Assembly: GCF_907164905.1 (NCBI RefSeq)
Contig: NZ_CAJRAF010000002.1
Span: 1,302,001 to 1,366,000 of the forward strand
Length of the DNA stretch: 64,000 nucleotides
Reading direction: 5' to 3'
Origin: Dyadobacter sp. CECT 9275
GTDB taxonomy: Bacteria; Bacteroidota; Bacteroidia; Cytophagales; Spirosomataceae
A program made the position numbers and the translations under genes. Shown here in pieces: positions 9,671-18,654 of the stretch. Position 1 is the stretch's first letter. The number at the start of each line of letters is the position of its first letter. Under the pieces are notes generated by a model. It had not been told where the DNA came from, made no database searches, and saw only the letters and a list, made by a program, of their open reading frames with translations.

Positions 9671-10963
9671 ATGAGCCTGAAAACCTTCATTTTTATTACA
9701 ACCCTCTGTATTTTTTCCTCGACCGTTTGGGCTCAGAAAAAGTATAGTATCATCATCAAAGGTGGTCATGTGATTGACCCTAAAAATAATATTGATGGGA
9801 TTATGGATGTTGCCATTGAGGGAACACCCGGCGGCGAGGATGGCAAAATTGCGCTGGTAGCAAAAGATATCGACAAAAACCTGGCTGCACAGGTGGTAAA
9901 CGCAAAAGGCCTGTATGTGACACCCGGATTAATTGATATCCATGTACACTTTTTTGCCGGAACGGATCCGAAAGGGACTTACCGCAATGGCCCCAACAGC
10001 CTGCCCCCCGACGGCTTTACCTTCCGTACCGGTGTTACCACCGTTGTGGATGCGGGAAGCTCAGGCTGGAAGACTTTTGAGACATTTAAAAAACAAACGA
10101 TCGATATTTCTAAAACCAGAGTATTGGCAATGCTCAATATTGTTGGCGAAGGAATGGCGGGAGGAAAGTTTGAGAACAGCCTGGAAGAAATGGATGCCGC
10201 CAAAACCGCCGAAATGGCTAAAAAATACCCACAAGACATCGTGGGCGTTAAACTGGCCCATTTTTCGGGTCACGACTGGACACCCACAGACCGTGCCCTG
10301 GAGGCAGGCAAGCTGGCCAACATTCCCATCATGGTAGACTTTGGCGGGGCTAATCCTGTACTTCCGCTGGAAGAACTCTACCTTAAAAAATTCAGAAAAG
10401 GGGATATCTACACGCACTGTTTTGGCGGAAACAGTAATAACAGCGGAAGAGGCCGAGAATCCATTGTAGATGTATCCGTAAATAAAGTCAAACCTTATGT
10501 ACTGGAAGCGCAGAAAAAAGGGGTCATTTTTGATGTGGGTTTCGGAGGTTCAAGTTTTTTGCTGGCACAAGGTCGGCCTGCTATCAGGCAGGGTTTTCTT
10601 CCCAACTCGATCAGTACTGACCTGCACACCGGCAGTATGAACAATGCAATGAAAGATATGAATAACATTATGTCGTTATTTATGGCCATGGGAATGGATT
10701 TCAAAAGCGTTATTGCCGCCAGTACCTGGAATCCTGCCCGGGAGATCAAAAGAGAAGATCTGGGAAACCTCTCGGTTGGCTCGGTTGCGGACATTGCCGT
10801 ATTCAATCTGCGAAAAGGCAAGTTTGGTTTTTACGCAAGAGACGGCAAAATAGAAGGGAATAAAAGGCTCGAAACGGAGCTGACGATCAGGGCCGGCAAT
10901 ATTGTTTATACACTCAATGCACTGGTTGACCCCATCAACCTGCCCCGACCAAGCCGCAACTGA
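9671..10963 (+). CDS. Exported amidohydrolase/deacetylase-family metallohydrolase
   Basis: 430 aa with a signal peptide (FIFITTLCIFSSTVWAQ), so probably periplasmic. The amidohydrolase-superfamily core shows the HxH metal motif H91/H93 in GLIDIHVHFF, a likely carboxylated lysine K194 (VGVKLAHFSGHD), H249 in IYTHCFGG and D317 in ISTDLHTG. It resembles the PRK09237/EF_0837-type amidohydrolase/deacetylase group, which in other bacteria sits beside a SelA/DgaE-like PLP enzyme, exactly as here (next gene 45 bp downstream). The reaction is probably hydrolysis of an N-acyl or cyclic amide group; the substrate is not known. Most family members are cytosolic, so the signal peptide is noteworthy. It lies directly after SusC/SusD system 1 and may process what that system imports. 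Confidence 0.85.
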   Translation: MSLKTFIFITTLCIFSSTVWAQKKYSIIIKGGHVIDPKNNIDGIMDVAIEGTPGGEDGKIALVAKDIDKNLAAQVVNAKGLYVTPGLIDIHVHFFAGTDPKGTYRNGPNSLPPDGFTFRTGVTTVVDAGSSGWKTFETFKKQTIDISKTRVLAMLNIVGEGMAGGKFENSLEEMDAAKTAEMAKKYPQDIVGVKLAHFSGHDWTPTDRALEAGKLANIPIMVDFGGANPVLPLEELYLKKFRKGDIYTHCFGGNSNNSGRGRESIVDVSVNKVKPYVLEAQKKGVIFDVGFGGSSFLLAQGRPAIRQGFLPNSISTDLHTGSMNNAMKDMNNIMSLFMAMGMDFKSVIAASTWNPAREIKREDLGNLSVGSVADIAVFNLRKGKFGFYARDGKIEGNKRLETELTIRAGNIVYTLNALVDPINLPRPSRN

Positions 10964-11008
10964 CCACAGTACCCCATAGGAAAGTTAAATTCAATTAAAT
11001 ATAAAATC

Positions 11009-12679
11009 ATGAAACGCAGAGATATTCTCAAGGCTCTTCCGCTTGCCGGTGGGGTTGTCGGCAGCATGGAGGCTTTGGCCGGAAACGACAAACCCATGAA
11101 CTGGTTTAAAAAAGCAGCCGCAAATGTCACAGCAGTACAGGGGCCATTAAAAGCTGGTCCGCAGATATACCAGTCTATCGGTGTAGAACCGATCATCAAT
11201 TGCCGCGGTACTTTCACCATTATAGGAGCATCCATAGAACTGCCGGAAGTGAGGCAGGCCATGGAGTATGCCTGTCAGTACAATGTGCAGATTGATGAAC
11301 TTGCCTTTGGTGTGGGGCAGCGGCTTGCGGAAATTACCGGTGCCGAATGGGGCATGGTTTCGGCGGGCTGCGCGGCGGGCATGAATGAGGTAACAGCAGG
11401 CGTTATCGCAGGCGGGAACCCTGAAAAACTGATCAGAATTCCAAATCTTGAAGGATTTGAAAAGACCGAAGTCATTATTCCCCGATCGTCGCGGAATGTG
11501 TATGACCATGCCATTCGTAACTGCGGTGTAAAAATCATCACCGTTGATACCATTGAAGAATTTCAGAATGCATTGAATCCCCGCACGGCCATGATCTACA
11601 TGATGCCGGGCGCTGCACCCTGGTCTGTTGAGAATCTTGCAAAACTGGCGAAACCTTTCAATGTCCCCATCCTGGTGGATGCCGCCGCCGAACGCCTTAC
11701 GATACCCAATATCCATCTTCAGGCTGGTGCCGCGGTGGTAGCCTATAGTGGAGGCAAAGTACTGCGCGGGCCGCAGTGTGCAGGACTTCTGCTTGGAAAC
11801 AAAGACATTCTCATGTCGGCATGGCAGGCAAGTGCGCCGCACCACGGGCCTTGCCGGGATAACAAAATCGGACGGGAAGAAATAATAGGTATGCTTGCTG
11901 CGGTGGAAACATGGGCCACCCGTGACCACAAGGCTGAGATGAAAACCTGGGTTTCCTGGCTTGAAACTATTTCGAAAAAAGTATCTGGCATCAACAGTGT
12001 CCAGGTTAACCTGCGTGACCCTGAAGAGGGTGCCTTGAATAACGCCACGCCTAACCTTACCATTACCTGGGACCCTGCCAAACTGAATATTACGGGGCAG
12101 GAAGTTGCAGACGAGTTATCAACCACCAAACCAAGGATTGCCGTGGGAACCGGGTTCCGCAGGGGAGCGGCCGCAACTTCAGGACCCGCCACAACTTCCA
12201 TATCCATTGCTTCCTATATGATGGGACCTGGAAACGACAAAATTGTGGCCGAACGTGTGCATGAAATTCTTACCCGCAAGCGCAGTGCTCCAAAAGCTGC
12301 CGTTGAAATGAAGACACCGGCAGCGGATATCAGCGGGCGCTGGGAGGTGAGTATCGACTTTTATACCAGCAAAAGCAAACATACCTTCTTTATAGAAAAA
12401 CAGGATTCCAACTGGCTCACTGGCACCCACAAGGGGGAATTTGCTACCAGAGAACTCGTGGGCAATATTGACGGCGACGAAGTGCGGTTCCAGAGCCGGT
12501 ACAGCGTCCCGGGGGACAACCTTGTCATGACTTTTTACGGGAAACTTTCCGGTGATACCATTACCGGTGAAATAGATATGGTAGAATATGTAACTGCCAA
12601 ATTTACCGCCAAAAAAACGGCCTATCCTACCGGGCGCCAGCGGATAAATATTCCAGCAGGCAGACCTTTGTCAACTTAA
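11009..12679 (+). CDS. Exported SelA/DgaE-like PLP-dependent enzyme with C-terminal lipocalin-like domain
   Basis: 556 aa. The N-terminus MKRRDILKALPLAGGVVGS looks like a twin-arginine signal, fitting export of a cofactor-loaded enzyme. The fold-type I PLP domain covers about 50-420. D224 (ILVDAAAE) should contact the pyridine nitrogen, and K250 in AYSGGKVLRGPQ is the expected Schiff-base lysine. It resembles the L-seryl-tRNA(Sec) selenium transferase-like group that includes D-glucosaminate-6-phosphate ammonia lyase (DgaE). Residues about 440-545 (ISGRWEVSIDF, GTHKGEF, GDTITGEIDM) form an added beta-barrel-like extension absent from DgaE. Its partner amidohydrolase lies 45 bp upstream. A lyase or aminotransferase acting on an amino acid or amino sugar derivative is the best guess. 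A convergent hairpin follows. Confidence 0.82.
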   Translation: MKRRDILKALPLAGGVVGSMEALAGNDKPMNWFKKAAANVTAVQGPLKAGPQIYQSIGVEPIINCRGTFTIIGASIELPEVRQAMEYACQYNVQIDELAFGVGQRLAEITGAEWGMVSAGCAAGMNEVTAGVIAGGNPEKLIRIPNLEGFEKTEVIIPRSSRNVYDHAIRNCGVKIITVDTIEEFQNALNPRTAMIYMMPGAAPWSVENLAKLAKPFNVPILVDAAAERLTIPNIHLQAGAAVVAYSGGKVLRGPQCAGLLLGNKDILMSAWQASAPHHGPCRDNKIGREEIIGMLAAVETWATRDHKAEMKTWVSWLETISKKVSGINSVQVNLRDPEEGALNNATPNLTITWDPAKLNITGQEVADELSTTKPRIAVGTGFRRGAAATSGPATTSISIASYMMGPGNDKIVAERVHEILTRKRSAPKAAVEMKTPAADISGRWEVSIDFYTSKSKHTFFIEKQDSNWLTGTHKGEFATRELVGNIDGDEVRFQSRYSVPGDNLVMTFYGKLSGDTITGEIDMVEYVTAKFTAKKTAYPTGRQRINIPAGRPLST

Positions 12680-12701
12680 CCTTCTGGGAACCCCATCTGC
12701 T

Positions 12702-12737
12702 AAAACTCCTGAAAGTCTGATGATTTTCAGGAGTTTT
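12702..12737. terminator. Bidirectional hairpin terminator
   Basis: A perfect 13-bp inverted repeat (AAAACTCCTGAAA / TTTCAGGAGTTTT) around a 10-nt loop sits between the convergent PLP enzyme gene (+) and the EthD-like gene (-). A/T runs are present on both outer sides, so it can end both transcripts. Confidence 0.75.
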
Positions 12738-12777
12738 ACTTTAAACGGAAGACCAGATACCTTCAGGCTGTGGCGGC

Positions 12778-13089
12778 CTACAATACCTTGCTGATCTGCA
12801 TCACGGGAACCACACTGGTGAAATTCGGGATGTCCGAAAGGAGCTCCATCCCATGCTGTTCCAACGCGCTTTCCAGTTTTTCCGGATCCGGAAAAAAGAT
12901 ACCGCAAATCACGGTATAGCTGGCACTTGTCCCCGGTGAGCCGCCAGCCACACCCTCTTCTACTTCCACTTTAATCAAACCTTCGGGGCCTAAAAGCGCT
13001 TTGACCAACGGGGTATGGGTATTGATATAGTAATCCATATCAAAATTATCTTCGGCACTATTCGGATAAAGAACTGTAAGTTTGACCAT
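12778..13089 (-). CDS. EthD-family small protein
   Basis: 104 aa from the ATG at 13089 (MVKLTVLYP); a longer frame upstream to 13167 reads through unlikely sequence. The pattern (KLTVLYPN, FDMDYYINTHTPLVKALLGP, then a strand near the end, VVPVMQISK) matches the EthD/dimeric alpha-beta barrel family. Members include small ring-cleavage or decarboxylase helpers and many proteins of unknown role. No signal peptide, so cytoplasmic. It is monocistronic and convergent with the PLP enzyme gene. Function is not further assignable. Confidence 0.85.
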   Translation of the reverse strand: MVKLTVLYPNSAEDNFDMDYYINTHTPLVKALLGPEGLIKVEVEEGVAGGSPGTSASYTVICGIFFPDPEKLESALEQHGMELLSDIPNFTSVVPVMQISKVL

Positions 13090-13556
13090 GATGATGCTGG
13101 ATAGATAAGATTTTGACCTAAAATTAACATTTTTCTTAAATGTCCTGCGTGTTATAATTTCATACACCCATTAGGTATGACTGGCTGCTGATTCCTCGCT
13201 CCTGCCGGAACCCTTCAGGATTAACCATCGCTCACAACCTAAAAGAAGCATAATTTCATGCAATAACGTTTTAGAACCAAGCACCAAAAGAATAGCCGAC
13301 GGTAACAGGTCATCATACCTATAAATGCACGCAGGATAGTATATGTTTAAAACAAAAATTCTATAATAGAAACTTTGGCAGTTAGTCCAAAGAGAAGATA
13401 TTTTACTCCCCGAGACGGGAATAAGCAACATATTATTATGTTTTTTTTATTTGACTGAGTCATATATTAAAATAATTTATTAATATTGTGTTAAATTTTA
13501 ATTAACGTCTGGAATTGCATCTCCAGGCTTATAACCAAATTAACTATAACTTAACT
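13090..13556. other. AT-rich divergent intergenic region
   Basis: 467 bp between the divergent EthD-like gene (-) and SusC of system 2 (+). The half nearest susC is very AT-rich (13430-13500) and likely holds its promoter. I could not fit a clean TTTG/TAnnTTTG pair. An 86-codon minus-strand frame at 13171-13431 has no family features and is treated as chance. Confidence 0.5.
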
Positions 13557-16500
13557 ATGGGAAAAAGTTTACACAGGCTTATTATCATGTTGATGATATT
13601 GAGCAGCCCTGTTTTCGCTCAAACGATTACAGGAACAGTTAACTCTAAAACCGACGGATCCGCGCTGCCTGGCGTTTCCGTTTTGGTAAAAGGGACTACA
13701 AATGGGACGACGACCGATGCGGCCGGAAAATTCAGCATCGCTGCGTCTCCTTCCAACAGCCTGGTTTTTTCTTTCATCGGGTACAAAAATGTTGAAGTAC
13801 TGGTTGGAAGCCAATCTGTTGTGAATCTTACAATGGAAGAGGATGCGGCAATGCTTAACGAGGTGGTTGTTACTGCACTTGGTATTTCCAAGGATCAACG
13901 TGCCCTGGGTTATTCCACTGCCGTGGTAAACAACGAGGCGCTGGTAAAAACCGCTTCTCCCAACTTTGCAAACGCATTGTATGGAAAAGCACCCGGGGTA
14001 AACATCAGTACAACACCCGGCGGTGCAACCAGTGGTGTGGCTATCAACATCCGTGGTTTTGCTTCTATTACAGGTAACACGCAGCCTTTGATCGTGATGG
14101 ACGGTATCCCCATCCGTAACGGAAACTTCAACAACGGCGACTACTGGGGCGACCAGCGTATCCGCGGTAACGGACTTTTGGATTTGAACCCTGCCGATAT
14201 CGAGAACGTTTCTATTCTGAAGGGTGCATCTGCGGCTGCACTGTACGGATCTGAAGCGGTGAACGGGGTGGTTTTGGTAACAACCAAAACCGGAAAAGGC
14301 AAAAAGGGACTGGGTGTGGATTTCAGTGCGAGCTACAGCATGGACAAAATCGCATACCTGCCACGTTATCAGGATGTGAGAGGCCCTGGTTATATGCTCA
14401 ATTATAGCAATGGCGGCCAGGACGAAGCCGGTTTTATTTACTACGATACCAATGGTGATGGTGTAGGTGACACCAGAGGTTTGCTTAGTGCGACCGTAAA
14501 CTACGGTCCAAAGTTTGATGGAAAGCCTGTCATGGCTTTTGACGGAAAAATCAGACCTTATTCTCCATCAGGCAACAGCTACGCAGATTTGTTTCAGAAT
14601 GCATCAAGTTCCAACGTCAACCTGGCTATTTCAAAAGTAAGCGATAATTCAACCATGCGCTTTTCTTTCACACGTCAGGACAACGGAATGATCAGCTATG
14701 CAGCTAAAAACAGCAAAAACATTGCGAACCTGAATGCCAGCTTCAACCTGAACAAAAAGCTTAAGACGGATCTGTTGATCAACTATGTGAACCAGCATAC
14801 CCACAATCGTCCTTACAAGGTGGATCGGATGATCAACAACTTCACCGGGATGATGAACCGCTTTGAATCCGCTGACTGGTATAAGGCTACGTATAAAACA
14901 AGCCTGGGTTACAAATATGTAACAGGTACCAACCAAAGCTTGACCCCTAACGAAAACATTATTCGCAATGGTTTCAAAGGAGACATCGCAGATTATATGT
15001 GGAGTACGCGGGAAGACAAATATGACGAATACTCGGACCGTATCATTGCAGCTGTTACCCAAAACTGGGAGATCACCAAAGAATTGAGCCTTCGCGGCCG
15101 TATCGGTACAGACTTTACGCTGGAAAGAATTGAATCCAAAAACCGCAGTGCAATACCGCTGGCATTTGGCTATTCAGGTGGTTTTGGGATGAATAATAAT
15201 CTTTACAACAGCTTGTACGGTGACGCCCTTTTGAAATACACCAAGGCCATTAACTCCGACATCACGGTGTCAGCTATGGCGGGTTACACTGCAACAAAGG
15301 CGCTAAGCACCTTGCAGGGAACAAGTACCAACGGCGGCTTGAGTACTGAGAACTTCTTTGACCTAGCCGCTTCTGTTAATAATCTGAGTGCAAGCAGCCA
15401 GCGCCTGCGGGAATTAAAGGATGCGTATATCGGGACATTGAATTTTGACTACAAAAACTTCTTCTTTGTTGAAGCAACTGGCAGGAGAGACCGTACCTCA
15501 AGACTGGCACCAGGAAATAATTCATTCTTTTATCCATCGGTGAATGCGAGTTTGGTATTTTCAGATGTATTTAATCTGCCAGCATTTTTCAGCTATGGTA
15601 AACTACGCGGATCATGGGGTATTGTGGGTAACTACCCGAACATTTATCAGGCTAATGTTTCCTACAACCAGGGATCGTATGCTATTCAGCAGACAGGCGG
15701 ATCGTCCGTTCTTTACACTAACTTGAGTTCTACCGTAGGTAATGACAAAATACGCCCGGAACAAAAACATGAGATTGAATTTGGTTTGGAAACGAAATTT
15801 TTCAACAACCGTTTCGGCGTCGATCTTTCCTACTACAACGCACAGATTGTAGATCAGATCCTGCCGTTGTCGATCGCATCAACAACCGGAGGAACATCTA
15901 TTCTGGCCAACATCGGTACGCTGAGGAACCAGGGTGTGGAGCTTCAACTGACTTATTCACCCATCAAAGGAACCAGCTTGAACGACCTTAATTGGGATAT
16001 TATTCTGAACTTGTCGAAAAACAGCAACAAGGTAGAGAAACTGGCGAATGGATCGAGAGAATTGCTGCATGCAGATTTTGACGGTAACGCAGCACAGGTA
16101 AGATCCGTAGTGGGCCAGCCTATGGGAGATATTTATGCTCATGGCATCCTTAAAAACGCAAACGGAGAAAAAGTGGTAGGCCCGAACGGTCTGTACCAAC
16201 TGGATGGAGCCAACTGGATCAAAGTAGGTAACGCCATGCCGAAACTGACCGGTGGATTGTTGAACAGCATCCAGTACAAAGGGTTCTCTCTTGACCTGAC
16301 AACTGATTTCCGTTTTGGAGGCCACATTATGCCAACGGGTATCAACTGGCTTACATCCAGAGGGCTTACTGAGGAAAGCTTGAATGCGATGGATGCCGAG
16401 CACGGAGGTTTGAGATATTACATTGATGCCAATGGCAAAGGGGTTGCTCTGCCAGGTACTGCCAGCGCGCCAGACGGAAGAAAAGTATACAACGATGGTA

Positions 16501-16883
16501 TGCTGATGGATGGAGTATTGGCCAGCGGAGAAAAGAATACCAACGTGGTGAACAATGGTCTCTATTACAATGCGACTTATAACTGGGGTGGTCCTCAATA
16601 CGGTAATGCTCGTTATGAGTTGTTCGTGAAGAAAAACAGTTTCATCAAAATGAGAGAGATTTCTCTTGCATACCGCCTGCCGGCTCATATCACAAGCAAA
16701 TTCGGCTCACAAAATGTTTCGCTATCCGTGTTTGGACGTAACCTGTTCTTCATTTACAGAACGATCAAAGATCTGGATGCAGAACAGACTGTTTCGGGTT
16801 CCAACTGGGTTAACAATATTAACAATGCCGGAGCAAACCCTTCATTCCGTACAATGGGTGTGATGCTGAGAGCTAGTTTCTAA
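13557..16883 (+). CDS. SusC/RagA TonB-dependent receptor (system 2)
   Basis: 1108 aa from the ATG at 13557, chosen because the signal peptide MGKSLHRLIIMLMILSSP starts there; an upstream TTG at 13515 would add 14 residues. There is no STN domain. The carboxypeptidase-regulatory-like domain comes first (about 23-92, GVSVLVKGTTNGTTTD), then NEVVVTALGISKDQRAL and the plug (VMDGIPIRNGNF, NVSILKGASAAALYGSEAV), then the barrel ending in GVMLRASF. It imports a ligand held by the SusD protein 14 bp downstream. With no STN and no adjacent sigma/anti-sigma genes, control must come from elsewhere. The substrate is not predictable. Confidence 0.95.
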   Translation: MGKSLHRLIIMLMILSSPVFAQTITGTVNSKTDGSALPGVSVLVKGTTNGTTTDAAGKFSIAASPSNSLVFSFIGYKNVEVLVGSQSVVNLTMEEDAAMLNEVVVTALGISKDQRALGYSTAVVNNEALVKTASPNFANALYGKAPGVNISTTPGGATSGVAINIRGFASITGNTQPLIVMDGIPIRNGNFNNGDYWGDQRIRGNGLLDLNPADIENVSILKGASAAALYGSEAVNGVVLVTTKTGKGKKGLGVDFSASYSMDKIAYLPRYQDVRGPGYMLNYSNGGQDEAGFIYYDTNGDGVGDTRGLLSATVNYGPKFDGKPVMAFDGKIRPYSPSGNSYADLFQNASSSNVNLAISKVSDNSTMRFSFTRQDNGMISYAAKNSKNIANLNASFNLNKKLKTDLLINYVNQHTHNRPYKVDRMINNFTGMMNRFESADWYKATYKTSLGYKYVTGTNQSLTPNENIIRNGFKGDIADYMWSTREDKYDEYSDRIIAAVTQNWEITKELSLRGRIGTDFTLERIESKNRSAIPLAFGYSGGFGMNNNLYNSLYGDALLKYTKAINSDITVSAMAGYTATKALSTLQGTSTNGGLSTENFFDLAASVNNLSASSQRLRELKDAYIGTLNFDYKNFFFVEATGRRDRTSRLAPGNNSFFYPSVNASLVFSDVFNLPAFFSYGKLRGSWGIVGNYPNIYQANVSYNQGSYAIQQTGGSSVLYTNLSSTVGNDKIRPEQKHEIEFGLETKFFNNRFGVDLSYYNAQIVDQILPLSIASTTGGTSILANIGTLRNQGVELQLTYSPIKGTSLNDLNWDIILNLSKNSNKVEKLANGSRELLHADFDGNAAQVRSVVGQPMGDIYAHGILKNANGEKVVGPNGLYQLDGANWIKVGNAMPKLTGGLLNSIQYKGFSLDLTTDFRFGGHIMPTGINWLTSRGLTEESLNAMDAEHGGLRYYIDANGKGVALPGTASAPDGRKVYNDGMLMDGVLASGEKNTNVVNNGLYYNATYNWGGPQYGNARYELFVKKNSFIKMREISLAYRLPAHITSKFGSQNVSLSVFGRNLFFIYRTIKDLDAEQTVSGSNWVNNINNAGANPSFRTMGVMLRASF

Positions 16884-16897
16884 TTTCTAAAAAGAAG

Positions 16898-18493
16898 ATG
16901 AAAATGAAAAAGATATCATTATTCGTATTATCAGGGCTTTTGCTGATTGCGGTTTCATGTAAAGAATCGGAATTTACCGAGCGCTACGCCGACCCTGCGA
17001 AAGTTTCGCAGACAACGATTGAAAAACAGTACACGGGGTTTCTTGGTGCTGCCAATGACTATATTCTCCCTAAGTACTGGAATTATTTTGTGGCTTTGCG
17101 GACAAGCCTCTTACGCTACACCCAGGCCGTAGGCTGGCCCAATGACCAGGGACAATATGTACCCGGCTCATCAGGTGTAGAAAGTGTATGGTTCAACTAT
17201 TACAACGTGTTGGCCCAATATCGGGAGTTGCAAAAGGTATATGCCACTGCTTCTGCTGACGAACAGAAGGAAAAGCGTATTTTCCTGTTAACGGCTACGG
17301 TATACCTGTACGATTATACACAGAGAATCATTGATTTATACGGCGATATCCCTTTTTTGAAAGCGGGGATGTTGAGCACCAACGGTGGCGACTACGAGGC
17401 TTCTGCCGCTCCTTTCGACGGGGCAGATGTACTTTATACCAAAATGCTGGATGAGCTGAAGGCCATGTCTGCCGAGCTGAATACCATTACGCTGAACGTA
17501 GGTTATCAGAAATCATTCACCACTCAGGATTACATCAATAAAGGTGATCTGACAAAATGGAAACGTTATACCAACTCGCTACGTCTGAGAATGCTCAACC
17601 GTGTATCGGGTGCGGCTGCTTTCAGTACACGTGCCAATGCGGAAATGGCGGAGATCCTTGGAAATTCTGCTACTTACCCGGTTGTGGATGCGAACGACCA
17701 GAACATCCAGATCAATATTTTCAATGTAAATACACCAATTAACATCGACGATTTCCAGGGCGGACTGGAAGGTACTGGTTGGTATGCCAACACAGCAGGT
17801 AAAAAGATGATCGATCACATGAATACCAATGCTGACCCCCGCCTACCGGTCTTGTTTGAACCGGGTGAAAAGGCTGGTGGTACATTCACCGGAATCGATC
17901 CTCTGGCTACCAATGCCGATCAGACATTGCAAACCAATGGCGGTCTCATTGCGATTTACAACCGCTTTACGATCAGCCGGAACAAATTCCTGTTCGGTAC
18001 GATTTTCAATGCTGCACAGGTAAGTCTGATCAAAGCGGAATACTACCTGCGTACGGGTAACGATGCTTCGGCTAAGACAGCATACGAAACAGCTATCAGC
18101 CAGTCGGTGAAATACTATAATGGTATCCTTGCGCTGAGCAACGCAACAGGTGTAGCCATACCGGTTGCAGCCACAGACGCGCAGATTGCTACCTATATCG
18201 CTGCGGACGGAATCGCCTGGGCGAAAGCGACCAGCAGTGCTGAGAAACTTTCATTGATCGCCAATCAGAAGTGGATTCACTTTAACATTCTTCAGTCTTA
18301 TGAAAACTGGGCTGAAATGAGAAGACTGGACCTGCCTGTTCTTTCTTTTGTGACAGACGCAAGCAACAACCAGACTTTGCCACCGGTAAGATGGAACTAT
18401 CCTAACAACGAGATCACCTACAACAATGCCAACTATAGGCTGGTCGCAGATAAGGATAAACTGACTACTAAGATTTTCTGGGATGTGAAATAG
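16898..18493 (+). CDS. SusD/RagB-family nutrient-binding lipoprotein (system 2)
   Basis: 531 aa; signal peptide with lipobox AVSC (Cys21). It fits the SusD-like_2 subfamily, with a helical TPR-like core (YLYDYTQRIIDLYGDIPFLKA, GDLTKWKRYTNSLRLRMLNR) and the C-terminal NQKWIHFNILQSYENWAEMRR. It starts 14 bp after the susC stop, so the two are co-translated. It should bind the ligand on the cell surface and hand it to the SusC above. It ends just before a strong intrinsic terminator. Confidence 0.94.
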   Translation: MKMKKISLFVLSGLLLIAVSCKESEFTERYADPAKVSQTTIEKQYTGFLGAANDYILPKYWNYFVALRTSLLRYTQAVGWPNDQGQYVPGSSGVESVWFNYYNVLAQYRELQKVYATASADEQKEKRIFLLTATVYLYDYTQRIIDLYGDIPFLKAGMLSTNGGDYEASAAPFDGADVLYTKMLDELKAMSAELNTITLNVGYQKSFTTQDYINKGDLTKWKRYTNSLRLRMLNRVSGAAAFSTRANAEMAEILGNSATYPVVDANDQNIQINIFNVNTPINIDDFQGGLEGTGWYANTAGKKMIDHMNTNADPRLPVLFEPGEKAGGTFTGIDPLATNADQTLQTNGGLIAIYNRFTISRNKFLFGTIFNAAQVSLIKAEYYLRTGNDASAKTAYETAISQSVKYYNGILALSNATGVAIPVAATDAQIATYIAADGIAWAKATSSAEKLSLIANQKWIHFNILQSYENWAEMRRLDLPVLSFVTDASNNQTLPPVRWNYPNNEITYNNANYRLVADKDKLTTKIFWDVK

Positions 18494-18550
18494 TCTTTGA
18501 CAACAATCACATCGTAGACCTTATAGTTTTTTGATTTAGTTAATAGTATA

Positions 18551-18583
18551 AATAGGCAAGCCGGTTGGCTTGCCTATTTTTTT
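18551..18583 (+). terminator. Rho-independent terminator of system 2
   Basis: A 12-bp inverted repeat (AATAGGCAAGCC / GGCTTGCCTATT) with a GGTT tetraloop is followed by a run of T residues. It lies 58 bp after the susD stop and is the clearest intrinsic terminator in the window. Confidence 0.85.
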
Positions 18584-18654
18584 GGAATATAACGAATGTG
18601 TCCTTTGGTTAATTCTCCAATGTTCTCTACTTTGCCTATGTAAACACACCTCAG

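Noticed and set aside
11147..11929. 260-codon minus-strand frame opposite the PLP enzyme
   Set aside because: Antisense shadow of a gene with clear catalytic motifs; composition is not protein-like.
13171..13431. 86-codon minus-strand frame upstream of system 2
   Set aside because: No homology, biased composition and no start signal; it lies in the promoter area of susC2.
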